Below the pieces are notes generated by a model. It ran no database searches. It was not told the DNA's origin and saw only the letters and a program-made list of their open reading frames with translations. DNA of 64,000 nucleotides from NCBI RefSeq assembly GCF_037975245.1, contig NC_092572.1, positions 1,279,501 through 1,343,500 on the forward strand. Reading direction: 5' to 3'. The position numbers and the translations under genes were made by a program. Below are positions 26,501 to 36,914 of the stretch, in pieces. This DNA is from Apostichopus japonicus (lineage: Eukaryota > Echinodermata > Holothuroidea > Aspidochirotida > Stichopodidae). Each line of letters starts with the position of its first letter. Position 1 is the first letter of the stretch.

Positions 26501-27173
26501 CAAAAATTCCAGATAAGTGAATTTTTTCGTTGCTGATTATGTTACAGCTTTGTAGTCCTTACTTCAGTTGTTAGATTTAAATTGACAGAGCAAAAACTGT
26601 CATAATGCCTTCATACGTTTCAAGCATATTGTACTCAACATAACATTAATATCTACTGAGTATATTAAAATCTCGTTGATTAAGTATTTGTAGTAGTATA
26701 TTACTCAATTATTTACAGGGATAAAATCTTGTTCGATTGTTGGAATTATAACTGTTCTCTTCGACCCTCCATTCATCAATTGAGAGCAACATTCGTAGCT
26801 GTAAGTATTCACTACTCATCTTTAAAACAACATTTATCAATCAGTCCATAGTATAAGAGTTAATAAGTATGTGGTACCGCAAATACTTTGATAAATAGTC
26901 TGCTTTGCTCTTCGAAATATTTCAACTCAGGTTTTTCTTGCAAAAACGTATACTGAACTAACAAGACCCTCTGCTAATAGTTAATTACAACTTAATGCTA
27001 ATTCTACTTTGCTTATCATGATTTCTTATCCTACAGTACTTACTGATATTATCACTCAACAGATATTTGAGAAATTAATCACGGACAGTTCTTACGAGAT
27101 ACCAATACCTACGACGTATTTACCTATGAGAGCCCCTGATACCGCAGAACAAATATACCATGCTGGACTGTGA
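7728..27173 (+). CDS. Gene D: Ig-TM receptor pseudokinase
   Basis: Receptor-tyrosine-kinase-like gene read from exons 7728-7794 (signal peptide), 7875-8207 (Ig1), 8355-about 8506 (partial Ig2), 20981-21121 (transmembrane), 22831-22929 (juxtamembrane), 23254-23427, 23648-23758, 24186-24358, 24587-24706, 25271-25385, 26125-26218, 26719-26800 and 27063-27173 (kinase-like domain and tail). The kinase exons from 23254 onward join without a stop. Ig2 is cut short, and the second intron (12.5 kb) carries two decayed LINEs and a solo LTR. The joins at both ends of the juxtamembrane exon do not match in phase, so at least one small exon is missing from the model. A polyadenylation signal AATAAA lies at 27352. 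The gene is head to head with gene A. Confidence 0.65.
8507..12325. other. Intron 2 of gene D, first part: no gene recognised
   Basis: No protein domain or transposon body is recognised in this stretch. There is a short AAT run near 9371. A TATAAAAA sequence at 11400, followed by a 26-codon open frame at 11534-11614 (starting MAECIGQSDV), looks like the edge of an unrecognised element or promoter, but cannot be supported further. Confidence 0.4.
12330..13351. mobile_element. Solo LTR with 4-bp target duplication
   Basis: This 1022-bp segment begins TGTGACGCCC and ends GGGGCGCTACA, imperfect inverted ends in the TG...CA form of LTRs. It is flanked by GTAT on both sides (12326-12329 and 13352-13355), as expected for a Ty3/gypsy-type insertion. 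No coding sequence or second LTR is present, so it is probably a solo LTR left by recombination. It is richer in G and C than its surroundings. Confidence 0.7.
13356..14536. other. Intronic DNA, nothing recognised
   Basis: AT-rich sequence inside the second intron of gene D, with no exon, repeat or element that I can identify. Confidence 0.4.
14537..16288 (+). mobile_element. Decayed L1/Tx1-like LINE fragment
   Basis: Frames along this stretch read as reverse transcriptase: IYRGVRQGCPLSPYIF near 14567, then QYADDTTIFLD (the YADD catalytic box) near 14703, then WASGLKVNYDKT. The 3' part carries the Cys/His tail CTFSGERDETLVHLFWEC (about 15970-16021) typical of L1/Tx1-type elements. Several stops (14673, 14926, 15825) and frame changes show it is dead. 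The 5' endonuclease part is missing, as in a 5'-truncated insertion. It lies in the second intron of gene D. Confidence 0.75.
16289..16874. other. Spacer between the two LINE fragments
   Basis: No gene recognised. It contains an uninterrupted G run at about 16736-16747 within agccggggg, similar in appearance to the hAT-type terminal sequence at 36915 but without a matching partner. Confidence 0.35.
16875..19575 (-). mobile_element. RTE-like LINE, decayed
   Basis: On the minus strand an apurinic-type endonuclease comes first (19497-18469), with NIATCSVRTL, LGLSETHLT, LMGDFNAKIG and GSDHNLVLA, the expected active-site blocks. Reverse transcriptase follows (about 18040-16875) with SEEQCGFRASRGTTDAIF, VGVRQGCLLSS and RYADDTTL, ending in SWALREKDRHRLDVFEMRC and RRLKWAGHVFRM, typical of RTE-type elements. 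Three frames are used, so at least two frameshifts are present and the element is dead. It is antisense to gene D inside its second intron. Confidence 0.8.
19576..20980. other. LINE 5' flank and intron 2 end of gene D
   Basis: The first 450 bases are G/C-rich and may be the 5' untranslated end of the RTE-like LINE, including a G run at about 19915-19929. The remainder is AT-rich intron running up to the acceptor TTGTCCACAG at 20980. No exon recognised. Confidence 0.35.
20981..22929 (+). CDS. Gene D transmembrane and juxtamembrane exons
   Basis: Exon 20981-21121 follows acceptor TTGTCCACAG and reads ETLHTTQKSEG, then a helix MIVAGVFVLISSCLLVCVCI and the basic stop-transfer RKLR, ending AAGAT|GTATGA in phase 1. 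Exon 22831-22929, after acceptor TCTAAAGCAG, reads KELPKIPVDEENSQNSHN and ends near QYNDK, resembling the end of the juxtamembrane exon of gene E. The join between them needs a small exon like the 22-nt exon of gene E (56950-56971), which I did not find. Confidence 0.6.
21122..22420. other. Intron of gene D, nothing recognised
   Basis: AT-rich intron with a short TA run near 21194-21209. No exon or element is supported. Confidence 0.4.
22421..22680 (+). mobile_element. Short interspersed element with hammerhead-like core
   Basis: Related to copies at 56660-56800 and 57945-58530. Shared text includes ctgctctccatcccttgtct, tctctttgtgttc and the core TGAAGAAGATCC..GGATCGAAACGTC. In this copy the hairpin segment is doubled (GATCCTGCTAG repeated at 22615-22638). 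The element type is uncertain; see the findings on the hammerhead-like core. Confidence 0.55.
23254..27173 (+). CDS. Gene D pseudokinase exons and tyrosine tail
   Basis: Nine exons give a receptor-type kinase fold without catalytic residues. Exon 23254-23427 holds the N-lobe with a degraded glycine loop (IKMGKIYKRW) and CVVVVTTL where VAIK is expected, so the ATP-binding Lys is lost; it ends at an ACAG|GC donor. Exon 24186-24358 matches the hinge and helix E (LFLISEHLV, IAGVLEGIDIL). Exon 24587-24706 has FLHPGLTTKKVVL for HRDLAARNVL and LFYFCLARD for the DFG region. Exon 25271-25385 keeps PPEML and SDVW, and 26719-26800 keeps CW and RPS. The last exon (27063-27173) ends in a tail with YEIP and YLPM, possible SH2-docking tyrosines; YLPM fits the PI3-kinase YxxM pattern. 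It is probably a signalling scaffold, not an enzyme. Confidence 0.75.
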
Positions 27174-27351
27174 ACTTGGACTCTGATATTGGTTGCCACT
27201 GCGGTATCTGGAGAGCCCCGGAGGCTGTTGGAGTTACCTACCGCGGCAGTTCTAACATGCTCGAATGTATATAATACGTCAAAAGGGTCATTACTATACC
27301 ATGATGAAGTAAAAACTTATTTAAAATATGAAATCATGATGAAATCATGTA

Positions 27352-27357
27352 AATAAA
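27352..27357 (+). terminator. Polyadenylation signal of gene D
   Basis: AATAAA about 180 bases after the gene D stop codon, in gtaaataaaggcg. The duplicated unit carries a second copy near 28886. Confidence 0.5.
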
Positions 27358-28596
27358 GGCGTTTGATGTTTGTATGTATTTCGATCCTCCTGCAAGCATG
27401 AACTCGCGAAGAAGCCATCATTGGCTTACCAAAGCCTCAAGATGATGATGAGGATGTCTTTTTGATATAGACGCTTTTCTTTCAATTTGAAAGCTTTTTG
27501 TTAATCCGATACGGATTATATCATGGTCGTTGCCATAAATCAGTACGAAATCCAAATAAGTTTTACACAGCAGACAAGAGTACAATCTGCTATCCGATCA
27601 GCAATGTTGTTTGATGCGAATCACACATTATAGAATATTAACAGCTTGAATGCTGTGCTGTTTGGGAAGTGCTAGACTGTTATTCAAAGTAGGGTTAACC
27701 AATTTTCCCAACAAGTAAAACTACATCATATCCATAACCAATAGCCGTCAATTGAAGAAGATTAATTTCTCCATGTTCGACTATATGAACACCGTTTTGA
27801 ACCCTTCAATTGTATTCCACGTGGCTGAGTTCACTATTTAAAAAAATGTTTTGAATTCGATAGATTTTTTATCGTAAAGATACACATTAATAAGGTTTGG
27901 TAAACATTTTATGAAATTATGTAATTGGCAAGTTTCGTGATTAGTAAACCGCAAGAGTGCGGTCGGATATTAGGCCAGCTTGTATAGAAAGAAAGTTATA
28001 TTCTCTAACACATTACCTTTTGCTTCAGATAAGTACTAGTATATTTCACCTCGATATTCCTGTTGGACACAAACGTTATATTAACTACTGAATTTGCGAC
28101 TGTTGCAGATAGTTGGACTGCCTACATATGAAAGCACGTACCTGCTAAACGTTAGAAATCTCCATTACAAACTGTTAATTTCATATTCATCAGAGCAATT
28201 ATTAAGGCCTTACAGGGAATAGACTTACGGAGAAACACCATCGATATGTAGTAAGAAAATTAAAACTAACCTTTCCTGGATATGCAACTAGTCATTATTC
28301 ATTCTTTTAAAGTCTGAGACGTTATTTGTCATGCGAATTCGAGTTGAAACCACATTTAAAACAACATTTATCAATCAGTCCATAGTATAAGAGTTAATAA
28401 GTATGTGGTACCGCAAATACTTTGATAAATAGTCTGCTTTGCTCTTCGAAATATTTCAACTCAGGTTTTTCTTGCAAAAACGTATACTGAACTAACAAGA
28501 CCCTCTGCTAATAGTTAATTACAACTTAATGCTAATTCTACTTTGCTTATCATGATTTCTTATCCTACAGTACTTACTGATATTATCACTCAACAG

Positions 28597-28707
28597 ATAT
28601 TTGAGAAATTAATCACGGACAGTTCTTACGAGATACCAATACCTACGACGTATTTACCTATGAGAGCCCCTGATACCGCAGAACAAATATACCATGCTGG
28701 ACTGTGA
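28597..28707 (+). pseudogene. Duplicate last exon of gene D
   Basis: Exact second copy of the last coding exon (27063-27173), with the same acceptor tract and stop codon, lying in unit 2 of the tandem duplication. It could be spliced as an alternative last exon encoding the same peptide, or it may be inert. Confidence 0.7.
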
Positions 28708-29886
28708 ACTTGGACTCTGATATTGGTTGCCACTGCGGTATCTGGAGAGCCCCGGAGGCTGTTGGAGTTACCTACCGCGGCAGTTCTAACATGCTCGAAT
28801 GTATATAATACGTCAAAAGGGTCATTACTATACCATGATGAAGTAAAAACTTATTTAAAATATGAAATCATGATGAAATCATGTAAATAAAGGCGTTTGA
28901 TGTTTGTATGTATTTCGATCCTCCTGCAAGCATGAACTCGCGAAGAAGCCATCATTGGCTTACCAAAGCCTCAAGATGATGATGAGGATGTCTTTTTGAT
29001 ATAGACGCTTTTCTTTCAATTTGAAAGCTTTTTGTTAATCCGATACGGATTATATCATGGTCGTTGCCATAAATCAGTACGAAATCCAAATAAGTTTTAC
29101 ACAGCAGACAAGAGTACAATCTGCTATCCGATCAGCAATGTTGTTTGATGCGAATCACACATTATAGAATATTAACAGCTTGAATGCTGTGCTGTTTGGG
29201 AAGTGCTAGACTGTTATTCAAAGTAGGGTTAACCAATTTTCCCAACAAGTAAAACTACATCATATCCATAACCAATAGCCGTCAATTGAAGAAGATTAAT
29301 TTCTCCATGTTCGACTATATGAACACCGTTTTGAACCCTTCAATTGTATTCCACGTGGCTGAGTTCACTATTTAAAAAAATGTTTTGAATTCGATAGATT
29401 TTTTATCGTAAAGATACACATTAATAAGGTTTGGTAAACATTTTATGAAATTATGTAATTGGCAAGTTTCGTGATTAGTAAACCGCAAGAGTGCGGTCGG
29501 ATATTAGGCCAGCTTGTATAGAAAGAAAGTTATATTCTCTAACACATTACCTTTTGCTTCAGATAAGTACTAGTATATTTCACCTCGATATTCCTGTTGG
29601 ACACAAACGTTATATTAACTACTGAATTTGCGACTGTTGCAGATAGTTGGACTGCCTACATATGAAAGCACGTACCTGCTAAACGTTAGAAATCTCCATT
29701 ACAAACTGTTAATTTCATATTCATCAGAGCAATTATTAAGGCCTTACAGGGAATAGACTTACGGAGAAACACCATCGATATGTAGTAAGAAAATTAAAAC
29801 TAACCTTTCCTGGATATGCAACTAGTCATTATTCATTCTTTTAAAGTCTGAGACGTTATTTGTCATGCGAATTCGAGTTGAAACCA

Positions 29887-30753
29887 ATCTGCCTGTGCAT
29901 GACGTACGGTGCACCGTTAGATGAACCTATCCAACAAATAGCCAGCAGCAATTAGGTCATTTACTATAAAGTTAATAAATTGAAATGTATCCTATGCCAA
30001 ATGTATCCTATGGGAGTGGCAGAGGGGCCAGTCAGTACGTGGGTTTTCATTCTCTCATCGGAGAGAAGGATGGCGGTAGGAGCGGAGCTTTGGAAAAGAG
30101 TAGGCCATTTTGAATATACTTTAATTGGTTGTTGAAAGAAAATATAGACGTACTTAATATTTTTATACAGGATATAACGTTATCTGTAGTTGCTTGAAAT
30201 AAACAGCACGAGTAACATAATATTACATGTTACATGGAAACTACCAGTAATTGATACCGTATCTGATTAAATATAAATCTTCCACATGCCAAGCGTTCAT
30301 ACCAAAAAGGCTATCAGAGAAAAACCTCTCATTCTAAAAAGAGATCGTGATCAAAAGCGACCTTTCAAGACATCATCGTTATAAAAGCTGTTACAATAAC
30401 AATAAACGAACCAACAGGCATATTTTATATTTGTTTGCGGTCATTCTACTTCATACGAAATTAACTTTATCTCATCATTCCAAATAAACAAGAGTACTGC
30501 TTATCTTGATTCAGACGGCAATTACTAACATTAACATTACCAGGAGTATGTTAGTTCCTACAGTAATCCTAAGAATTAAGAAGAAAGTTTTGTTTAGTAC
30601 AGCTGCTTCTCTGTGTAAATTCTCTCAATACAACAAAAAATTATACTAATGATCGTCTTTGCTACATTTTATCAACAGACTAGAAACTAATAAAGGTTTG
30701 CGGGAAATGCATATGTGAATTATAATAATCGTAAATACCCACAGAAACAACAA
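29887..30753. other. Intergenic DNA, nothing recognised
   Basis: No exon or element is recognised between the tandem duplication and the tail of the gene B region. Confidence 0.4.
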
Positions 30754-30863
30754 TTACACAACGGTGCTTTGAACTAAGGACGTCGTTTCGTCCTGTTTAC
30801 TCTTTATCCACTTTCCTTCTTCAAAGTGTAGGTTGAAGGCCTCCTCGTCTTTTTGGCGATTGA
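30754..30863 (-). CDS. Candidate terminal exon, possibly of gene B
   Basis: After a good acceptor on the minus strand (CATTTATTTTGCAG at 30864) one frame reads NRQKDEEAFNLHFEEGKW and on to a stop, with the C-terminus QSTVV, which fits a PDZ-ligand pattern. Hydrophilic content and position suit a cytoplasmic tail of gene B. The phase does not match the known end of exon 6 directly, so an unseen exon would be needed. Confidence 0.3.
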
Positions 30864-31044
30864 CTGCAAAATAAATGACAAACATGTTTACATTTATTAT
30901 TATCCTCTCATCATGTACATAGTAAGTTTGATTTTCCAGTCGTGAATATATTAGCTTATATACCATCGGCGAATTTAAAAATGGGTCTTTCAGTAAAATT
31001 TTAACCTTTCACGCTTTACTTTGAAATTATATGACAGGCACATC

Positions 31045-34000
31045 AGGCGTTACATGGGTAACATACATTCTGCTACCATAATTATGGTGAAAATGACATT
31101 TAAGTATCGGGGCTATGGATATATGTTTATTTAAGCCTATGGATCCTTTAAGTGAAAGTTTTAGACAGTACCCTGACTGCATTACTCAAGTGATCATTTA
31201 AACAAACTATCCATTCAATATAATCAAAGTTTAGTAAACAAGTGCTCGACCTGTTTGGCCTCAATAATCTAAAAGAAATTAATGTGGCACTATTATTTTC
31301 AATTAATAACAAACCTTATTGACGAGATAATAAACTAATTTTGAATAAATATATTGTTGTAATCCAATTGTGGCAGGAATAGATATTTGTAGAAAATTGT
31401 ATTTGTATTGTATCGTCTTTGCTTCTACTGTATTGAAAGGTTAAGTGTGGATTGCATTAATGGTTCTAAACGCACTGTCCAAATCTAAAGTTGTATGTGA
31501 TTAATAAGTGAGGTATGTTAGATAAAAATCTCTATCCAGTAGAAAGTTGTAACAGAACGGTTTTCCTGTTTTTTATTGCGCAATCTTTTAACGTGTTTCA
31601 GATTCGGCTTACATTCAGATGTTGAGTCCCCATACTCCAATCTATAACATACACAAATGTATCGTTGGCCATCAAGGACCAATATAGTTAATAATTCTAT
31701 ATTACTTTGAATATGCGAGTGAGTGTCTGTTGTAGACCGGCTCTCCATTGATGATCATCGGTATCGTACCAGCAAATTTGTTGAGCATATTTGGGGACAG
31801 CGTTTATCATGTAATATATTATAAGACTAGTACAGTACATATTAGAACAAGATTTATTACTATCAGTTACCGACAGGTTACAATAAGCGCTGTTATTGTG
31901 ACATACAAATTGAAACGAACTTGTAGCCCGACTACACGCCCAACCTTAAGCTATCAGGATTGTTAACATTTTTACATGAAGGCCTAGGTCCTGAGAAATG
32001 CTTACATTTATACTTGATCACTTACTTTATTTTTAAATTTTGGGTTAAAAATCTCTTTATGAGACCGGTGAACTGTTTATCTTCTAGCCGAACATTCTGG
32101 AACGTCAGCTCCTTCTCCACGTTTGGTAAATTACAGCTATCCAATGACGGTGGATAACCATCACTGAATGTCAATGTACTAACCGTTATCTGCATTAAAA
32201 ATAAAAACATTATTGTTAAGAAATATTACTTTGACAAGTTTTTTCGTTCAAACGACCGTAGCGTTCTCCTACGTAAAGCTGATAAGTTTATGACTTGACC
32301 AAAAAGTACAGTGTACTCAGCGTTAATGCTCTGTGCCGTGACAATATGTAGATTGGTGTAATATTTTGTGACGTCTTCAACCAGGCGTACATATATTCTG
32401 AGTTTCACTTTCACTTTATTTGGGGAAGATGGACACAGGTAGATCGAGCAATTTCCGAAATTATCTTTTTCTCAATATGTTGAATGTGGTAATTGTATTT
32501 ACTCTTTGCTTGAAATTGTGCTGATAAATTGAAATTGAAGTATTACTTTTCAACACGTCTCCTTATTCTGGACTTGTATTACTTCGAACTGAATTTTGCG
32601 ATAGTAGCTGACTAATGAATTTTCTTACTGAACAATTCACTAAAGCTATACTGATATACTTACGTTTGCTCCCATGTACCTGGTACATAAATCTTTTACT
32701 AAGCTCATATTCTCTTCATCGTTGACATTCGTAAACAACAGGTCCTTTCCTTCAAAAATGTTTAGTATTTCTTTACTTTTCTCTTCATCCTCAGAACATT
32801 CAAATAATGTCCATAAGAGTTGGAAATGCTTAGTTTGACTCAAGTGTATCTTATTAGCATCAATATGTAAAAGACTTTCCATGAAACTCTTTAAGTCTGT
32901 CTGTGTTTGCAACCTATTTCGGTATTTCGGTATCAAACAATTTGATGCGAATGCACGAAACACCAGTGGACTTTTTGTAATAATATTATAATCCTTAAAA
33001 TGTACACAATGATTCCTCCAAGATGATTCAATGAATTCCGGTAAGCTTGAATGTTGTTGACACAGTAGACGGCTCTCCTCACCGATATCTTTAGTTTCTT
33101 CGAATTCATTGCCGTTAAACGTTACCATTTGCTGCAATATTGTTTTTCTCTGTTCCTCGTCGAAACCATCCAATGTAACTTTCTTATACCGTCTATGAAA
33201 TTGGTGGTTTTTAGTTGACGACACGTTACCCAGACTGTTAACTTCTTGAAGTTAATTAAATTATTAAGCATGCAATTGTCTGCATATAAATTGTTAGTTT
33301 TGCTTTGTGTGTCTCTTTCGGAATTGCCTTTTTCTAAATCCTTGACATCGCTGTTTTCCAAAGTCAAGTTAGTAAATCCATCAAGAAGCAATAGACACTC
33401 ACGCTCTTGCAAAATACTGGAAAGAGCCCCAACTGATTTGAACTGTCCATCCATAGATTTCACCACCCTTTCTAAAATACAGGCTCTCTTACAAAAAGGT
33501 TTCAGTTTGATATATATCACGATTGCATTCTGCAGAATTTCCCCTTTGGCCCACAGTCTTGTCACGTGCTGAAATAAATACGTCTTGCCAAATCCAACTT
33601 TACCGGTAAATATTACAAAATCGTTGTTGTTGAAGAATGATTTCTTAAGTATATCGTCACTGGTTGCACACTGTACATCCTCCTCTGAAATCCTAATCAC
33701 GCAATCACACACCGCGTAAGAGGAATTAACACCATAATTAAATTGCTTTAAATAGTACTTCTGCAAGGCGTCCTTCAATGTTTCTGTGCAAAGTAAGAAA
33801 AAACAGCACTGATTACGATTACGTAATTCTTATGAAGGCTGCTTCAATCATTATTTATGGAACTTATAAGGTAATATAATGTGTCAAATGTGTGTCAAAT
33901 GTGCGTCAAATGTGGCTGATAATGATACAACTGCTTACTTCATTTTATTTTTTAATATTGGAGCAATGGAACTTCCTACTCGACATGCGATTTTAACCCG

Positions 34001-34170
34001 AGTTGATTGGAGATTGTTGTTCATCATTAATTGAAGCATATAAGAACATTAAATTTACAAAAGCGGTTCGTCAAATTGATATATCTGACAAAAATCTTCA
34101 TGTCATGCGACAAACATATGTACATCAGTTCTTTAGTCATTATAAAACGTATTTTTTGCATTTTCTAGTA
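31045..34170. repeat. Segmental duplication, copy 2 (NACHT half of gene B)
   Basis: Counterpart of 1-3180, collinear through exons and introns. A possible extra exon at about 31700-31600 (minus) follows the shared acceptor ACAACAG, and both copies read HSHI......LTI....GQRY in the same frame, which hints at coding conservation beyond exon 6. Confidence 0.8.
32664..33783 (-). pseudogene. NACHT exon of gene B, one-base deletion
   Basis: Walker A is intact here (GKVGFGKT), Walker B is LLLLDGFTN, and GFDEEQRKT and SPLVFRAFASN follow. Compared with gene A, one base is missing at about 33191-33212: the reading changes from VWVTCRQLKTTNF to another frame that resumes as RRYKKVTLDGF. The exon is 1120 nt, and one more base would restore divisibility with the flanking phases (1 to 0), so a single-base loss explains everything. 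The donor AAC|GTAAGT matches gene A. Confidence 0.8.
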
Positions 34171-35459
34171 GATATCATTACAACAACCTACGTTCCGTTA
34201 CCTTTCCGTTTGCAAGATGTTGTGTAACTTCTAGTCAGGCAAATACTTATGACAGTACAGATAATCGCTGTTGCAAAAATTATCACCCAGATGAAAATGC
34301 ATGGAGTGAGATCGAGTTTGAAGCATACTTTCTTCGAAACATTCAACGGTTTCTCGGTAGACATGTCATGACACCTTTCTAATTGAAAGAACAAATCAAG
34401 AAAACACTATTTTGAATAATTTTTTAAACATATTCAACAATATATCTGACACTATTAATCCATGTATGTTTTTAGTAACCTCACAAGCATTTGTAAATAT
34501 AACTTAAAGAATCAGGTAGGTTAATGACAGTTCTTCTTTAACATGGTTGTCCATTAAACTCTCATCCATTGTATAATGTTTACTCCAAAAGAATAACAAC
34601 TTAATGATCGTCCCCCTCAGCTTTTATAGGCATTTTAATCTTTGCTGCGTTGTTACAATTCTACCATCATGCGCTTGCTTAACATAATTACTAAGAACCT
34701 TAGGAAACTGACGTGGCTATATCAGTAAGTAATAAGTGTTTAAAAGCTCATTTTAACACTAACTTACGTTAACCATTTCCGAGTTAACCTACACGAATTT
34801 TAAGAGGGAAGTTGTCACAGACATAACTTGCAATGCATATTTTCACAACTAGGGCAAACTGTGAACTATTCTTAAAACATAAGGAAAGCTCTAAAACATG
34901 TGTATCTGTGAGTGGAGATGAGCGTAACTGTTCGTAGAGATCTTTCCATACAATTTGCTTAATTCCATTGTTTAAACAGGAAGAAGTCTACTAAAACGAA
35001 TTAATGCATTCGTTGATATTTGTTAATGACTTACAATAGAAACATTCTAATTGTTACTTTCAGCCTCACTGAAAGCATACCTGAATTTACTTCAACTTTT
35101 GAAGTTGATGTCAGATTCAACAGCCACCCGTCGCTATAAATATAGCAATTGAAAACTGTTGTTTCTCCACATGGCATTTTGTAGACGATTATAGTTGACA
35201 CAGTCCATGTATCTCTAGTATGATTCGTTAGTTCAGAATGCGACTCGTTCTTTGTGACATTAGCGACTCCTTCATATGTCCAGTACATGACAGGTTGTGG
35301 ACGAACTCCCTCAATAAAACAAGTCAAGTTAGCATATTCGTTCTCCGGCTGTATCACTTCACATTTACCACACTCGGCACAAGCTGGGATGCTAGGACAA
35401 AGCTGTGTCGGTGTATCTTGAGAAATAGTAAGAAACAATACTGAGGCTATTCGTTTACT

Positions 35460-35575
35460 AACAAGTCTGTTATTGTTTCAGTGAAACCGTCGTCTGCTCC
35501 ATCTATAACTTTGATGTATTCACATGATTCTATGAGTAATGATGGAAGAGTCATCTTAAAATAGAAAAGTTCAAT
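35460..35575 (+). other. Exon-like Ig fragment on the plus strand
   Basis: Inside intron 2 of gene B a plus-strand acceptor (TTATTGTTTCAG at 35480) is followed in phase 1 by VKPSSAPSITLMYSHDSM and a stop. It resembles the opening of an Ig2 exon of the kinase-type receptors and could be a relic of a lost plus-strand gene. Weak evidence. Confidence 0.2.
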
Positions 35576-35614
35576 GTTGTTTCATTGTTGTTTCTTTTAT
35601 TTAACTTCTTAATA

Positions 35615-35670
35615 CCCGCAGGCTCTCTAGTGGATAAGCAGTTTGCTAATAGTTTTATTTTATTTTTATT
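35615..35670 (+). repeat. 3' end of hammerhead-like element
   Basis: The text caggctctctagtggataag, then cagtttgctaatag and tttattttattttt, matches the 3' end of the copy at 58476-58530. Only the tail of the element is present, within intron 2 of gene B. Confidence 0.5.
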
Positions 35671-36914
35671 CTTAATACCTAAAATAAAAAAATGTCATCA
35701 AGAAAGTATCACCTGACTTGACGCTCTTCTCTCTGAGGTAACTGTTGTAAGCGATACCGTGATTGACAACACTAACTTACCCTGACCTATGCTACCCTAG
35801 TACAAGTAACATAGTAAGATTTGCAAGCGTCTGTTGTTCAAACATACAAGCTAGTATATAGGCCAATAACATAATGTTTCTTACGATACTGTATTATGAT
35901 AAATTGTGATATGCGTACTTGTAATAATCACTGATATATCCCGTGTCCAGAAAGAGTCATTGGTAAAGAACGCAACAAATGTATAGGTAGCTTCATGCTC
36001 CAGCTGTGCATTCTTTATCTTCATATCACCAGTCGGAGTAATATCATAATGTCCATCATTGTACTTAGACCCGCCCACTTTACCGTTTACTAAATTAAGA
36101 ATTGGATCGGTCTCTGACGTTGAGCCCATATACCAATAGTATTGGTTGATTTCAGCAAGAGCATCACATCGTATCGTGTTAGTACCTATTCTTTCGATAA
36201 ATTGACTTGAAGGACATGTATCGGAAAACCCTGTACTGAAGAAGAAAGCTTTATAATATTTGTTACTGTGGGGTCTGCCGGTGACTGTGAAATACGTAGT
36301 AACAATACGTTATCAGCAATTTCATGTAGCTTTATATTTTATTCTCTTCAAGACGTTGGCAAAAAAAAACCATATTTCTCTATTCCAAAGAGACTGTTTC
36401 TACAAACAACTACTGTCAAGTAATATTGACCTTCTAAAGGTGCATGGCGTCAAATACAGAATGAATACCATTTATACATATGATAAACAAAGATAGATAC
36501 CTCCGACAAGAACGCTGGAATAAATTACCATGACCCAAAGCATCTCCATCTTGTTAGAATTCATACAAAACTTTTTTTTTTGCAAAAGACAAAATATACA
36601 ACCATAATAGATTATAAAATGTGTATTGCAGTACGTGCAAAAATATTCCCACGCAACCTTAAACTTACTCGCAACATAGGACATTGGGTTATTACGCTAA
36701 TTTTCATAGAACCTCTTTCCTAAATTTGCTATTTCCATGAATAATATCTGCTACGGTAATAATTAAGACAATGGATATTGTACCTAAAATATGATGGTAG
36801 AATTAATCTAAATTTGAATTCTGATATATAACACACTAGTAATGAAACTTTTAATGATGATGTTTGTTGATTGTCTCTCGTGATAGCTAATGCTCCAAAG
36901 CATGACGTGTAGAA

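Larger units (their letters stand above)
26821..29886. repeat. 1,534-bp direct tandem duplication
   Basis: Unit 1 (26821-28354) and unit 2 (28355-29886) are adjacent and look identical wherever I compared them. Both run from tttaaaacaacatttatc to gagttgaaacca. Each unit contains the terminal coding exon of gene D and its AATAAA. Such identity means a very recent duplication or an assembly artefact. Confidence 0.9.
32022..36564 (-). pseudogene. Gene B: Ig-Ig-TM-NACHT receptor, frameshifted
   Basis: Same architecture as gene A. Exons: 36564-36501 signal peptide (MNSNKMEMLWVMVIYSSVLV), 36230-35919 Ig1, 35416-35081 Ig2, 34378-34202 transmembrane, 33783-32664 NACHT, 32189-32022 C-terminal. All extracellular joins are phase 1. 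Ig1 has TIRCDALAEINQYYWYMG. Ig2 has CPSIPACAECGKCE, ANLTCFIEG, VMYW and several N-glycosylation sites (NES, NHT, NLT). The membrane helix is about IFIWVIIFATAIICTVISIC. The NACHT exon has lost one base, so the frame breaks after about two fifths of it. The gene may be dead, or this may be a sequencing or allelic indel. No divergent kinase partner was found upstream. Confidence 0.7.
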
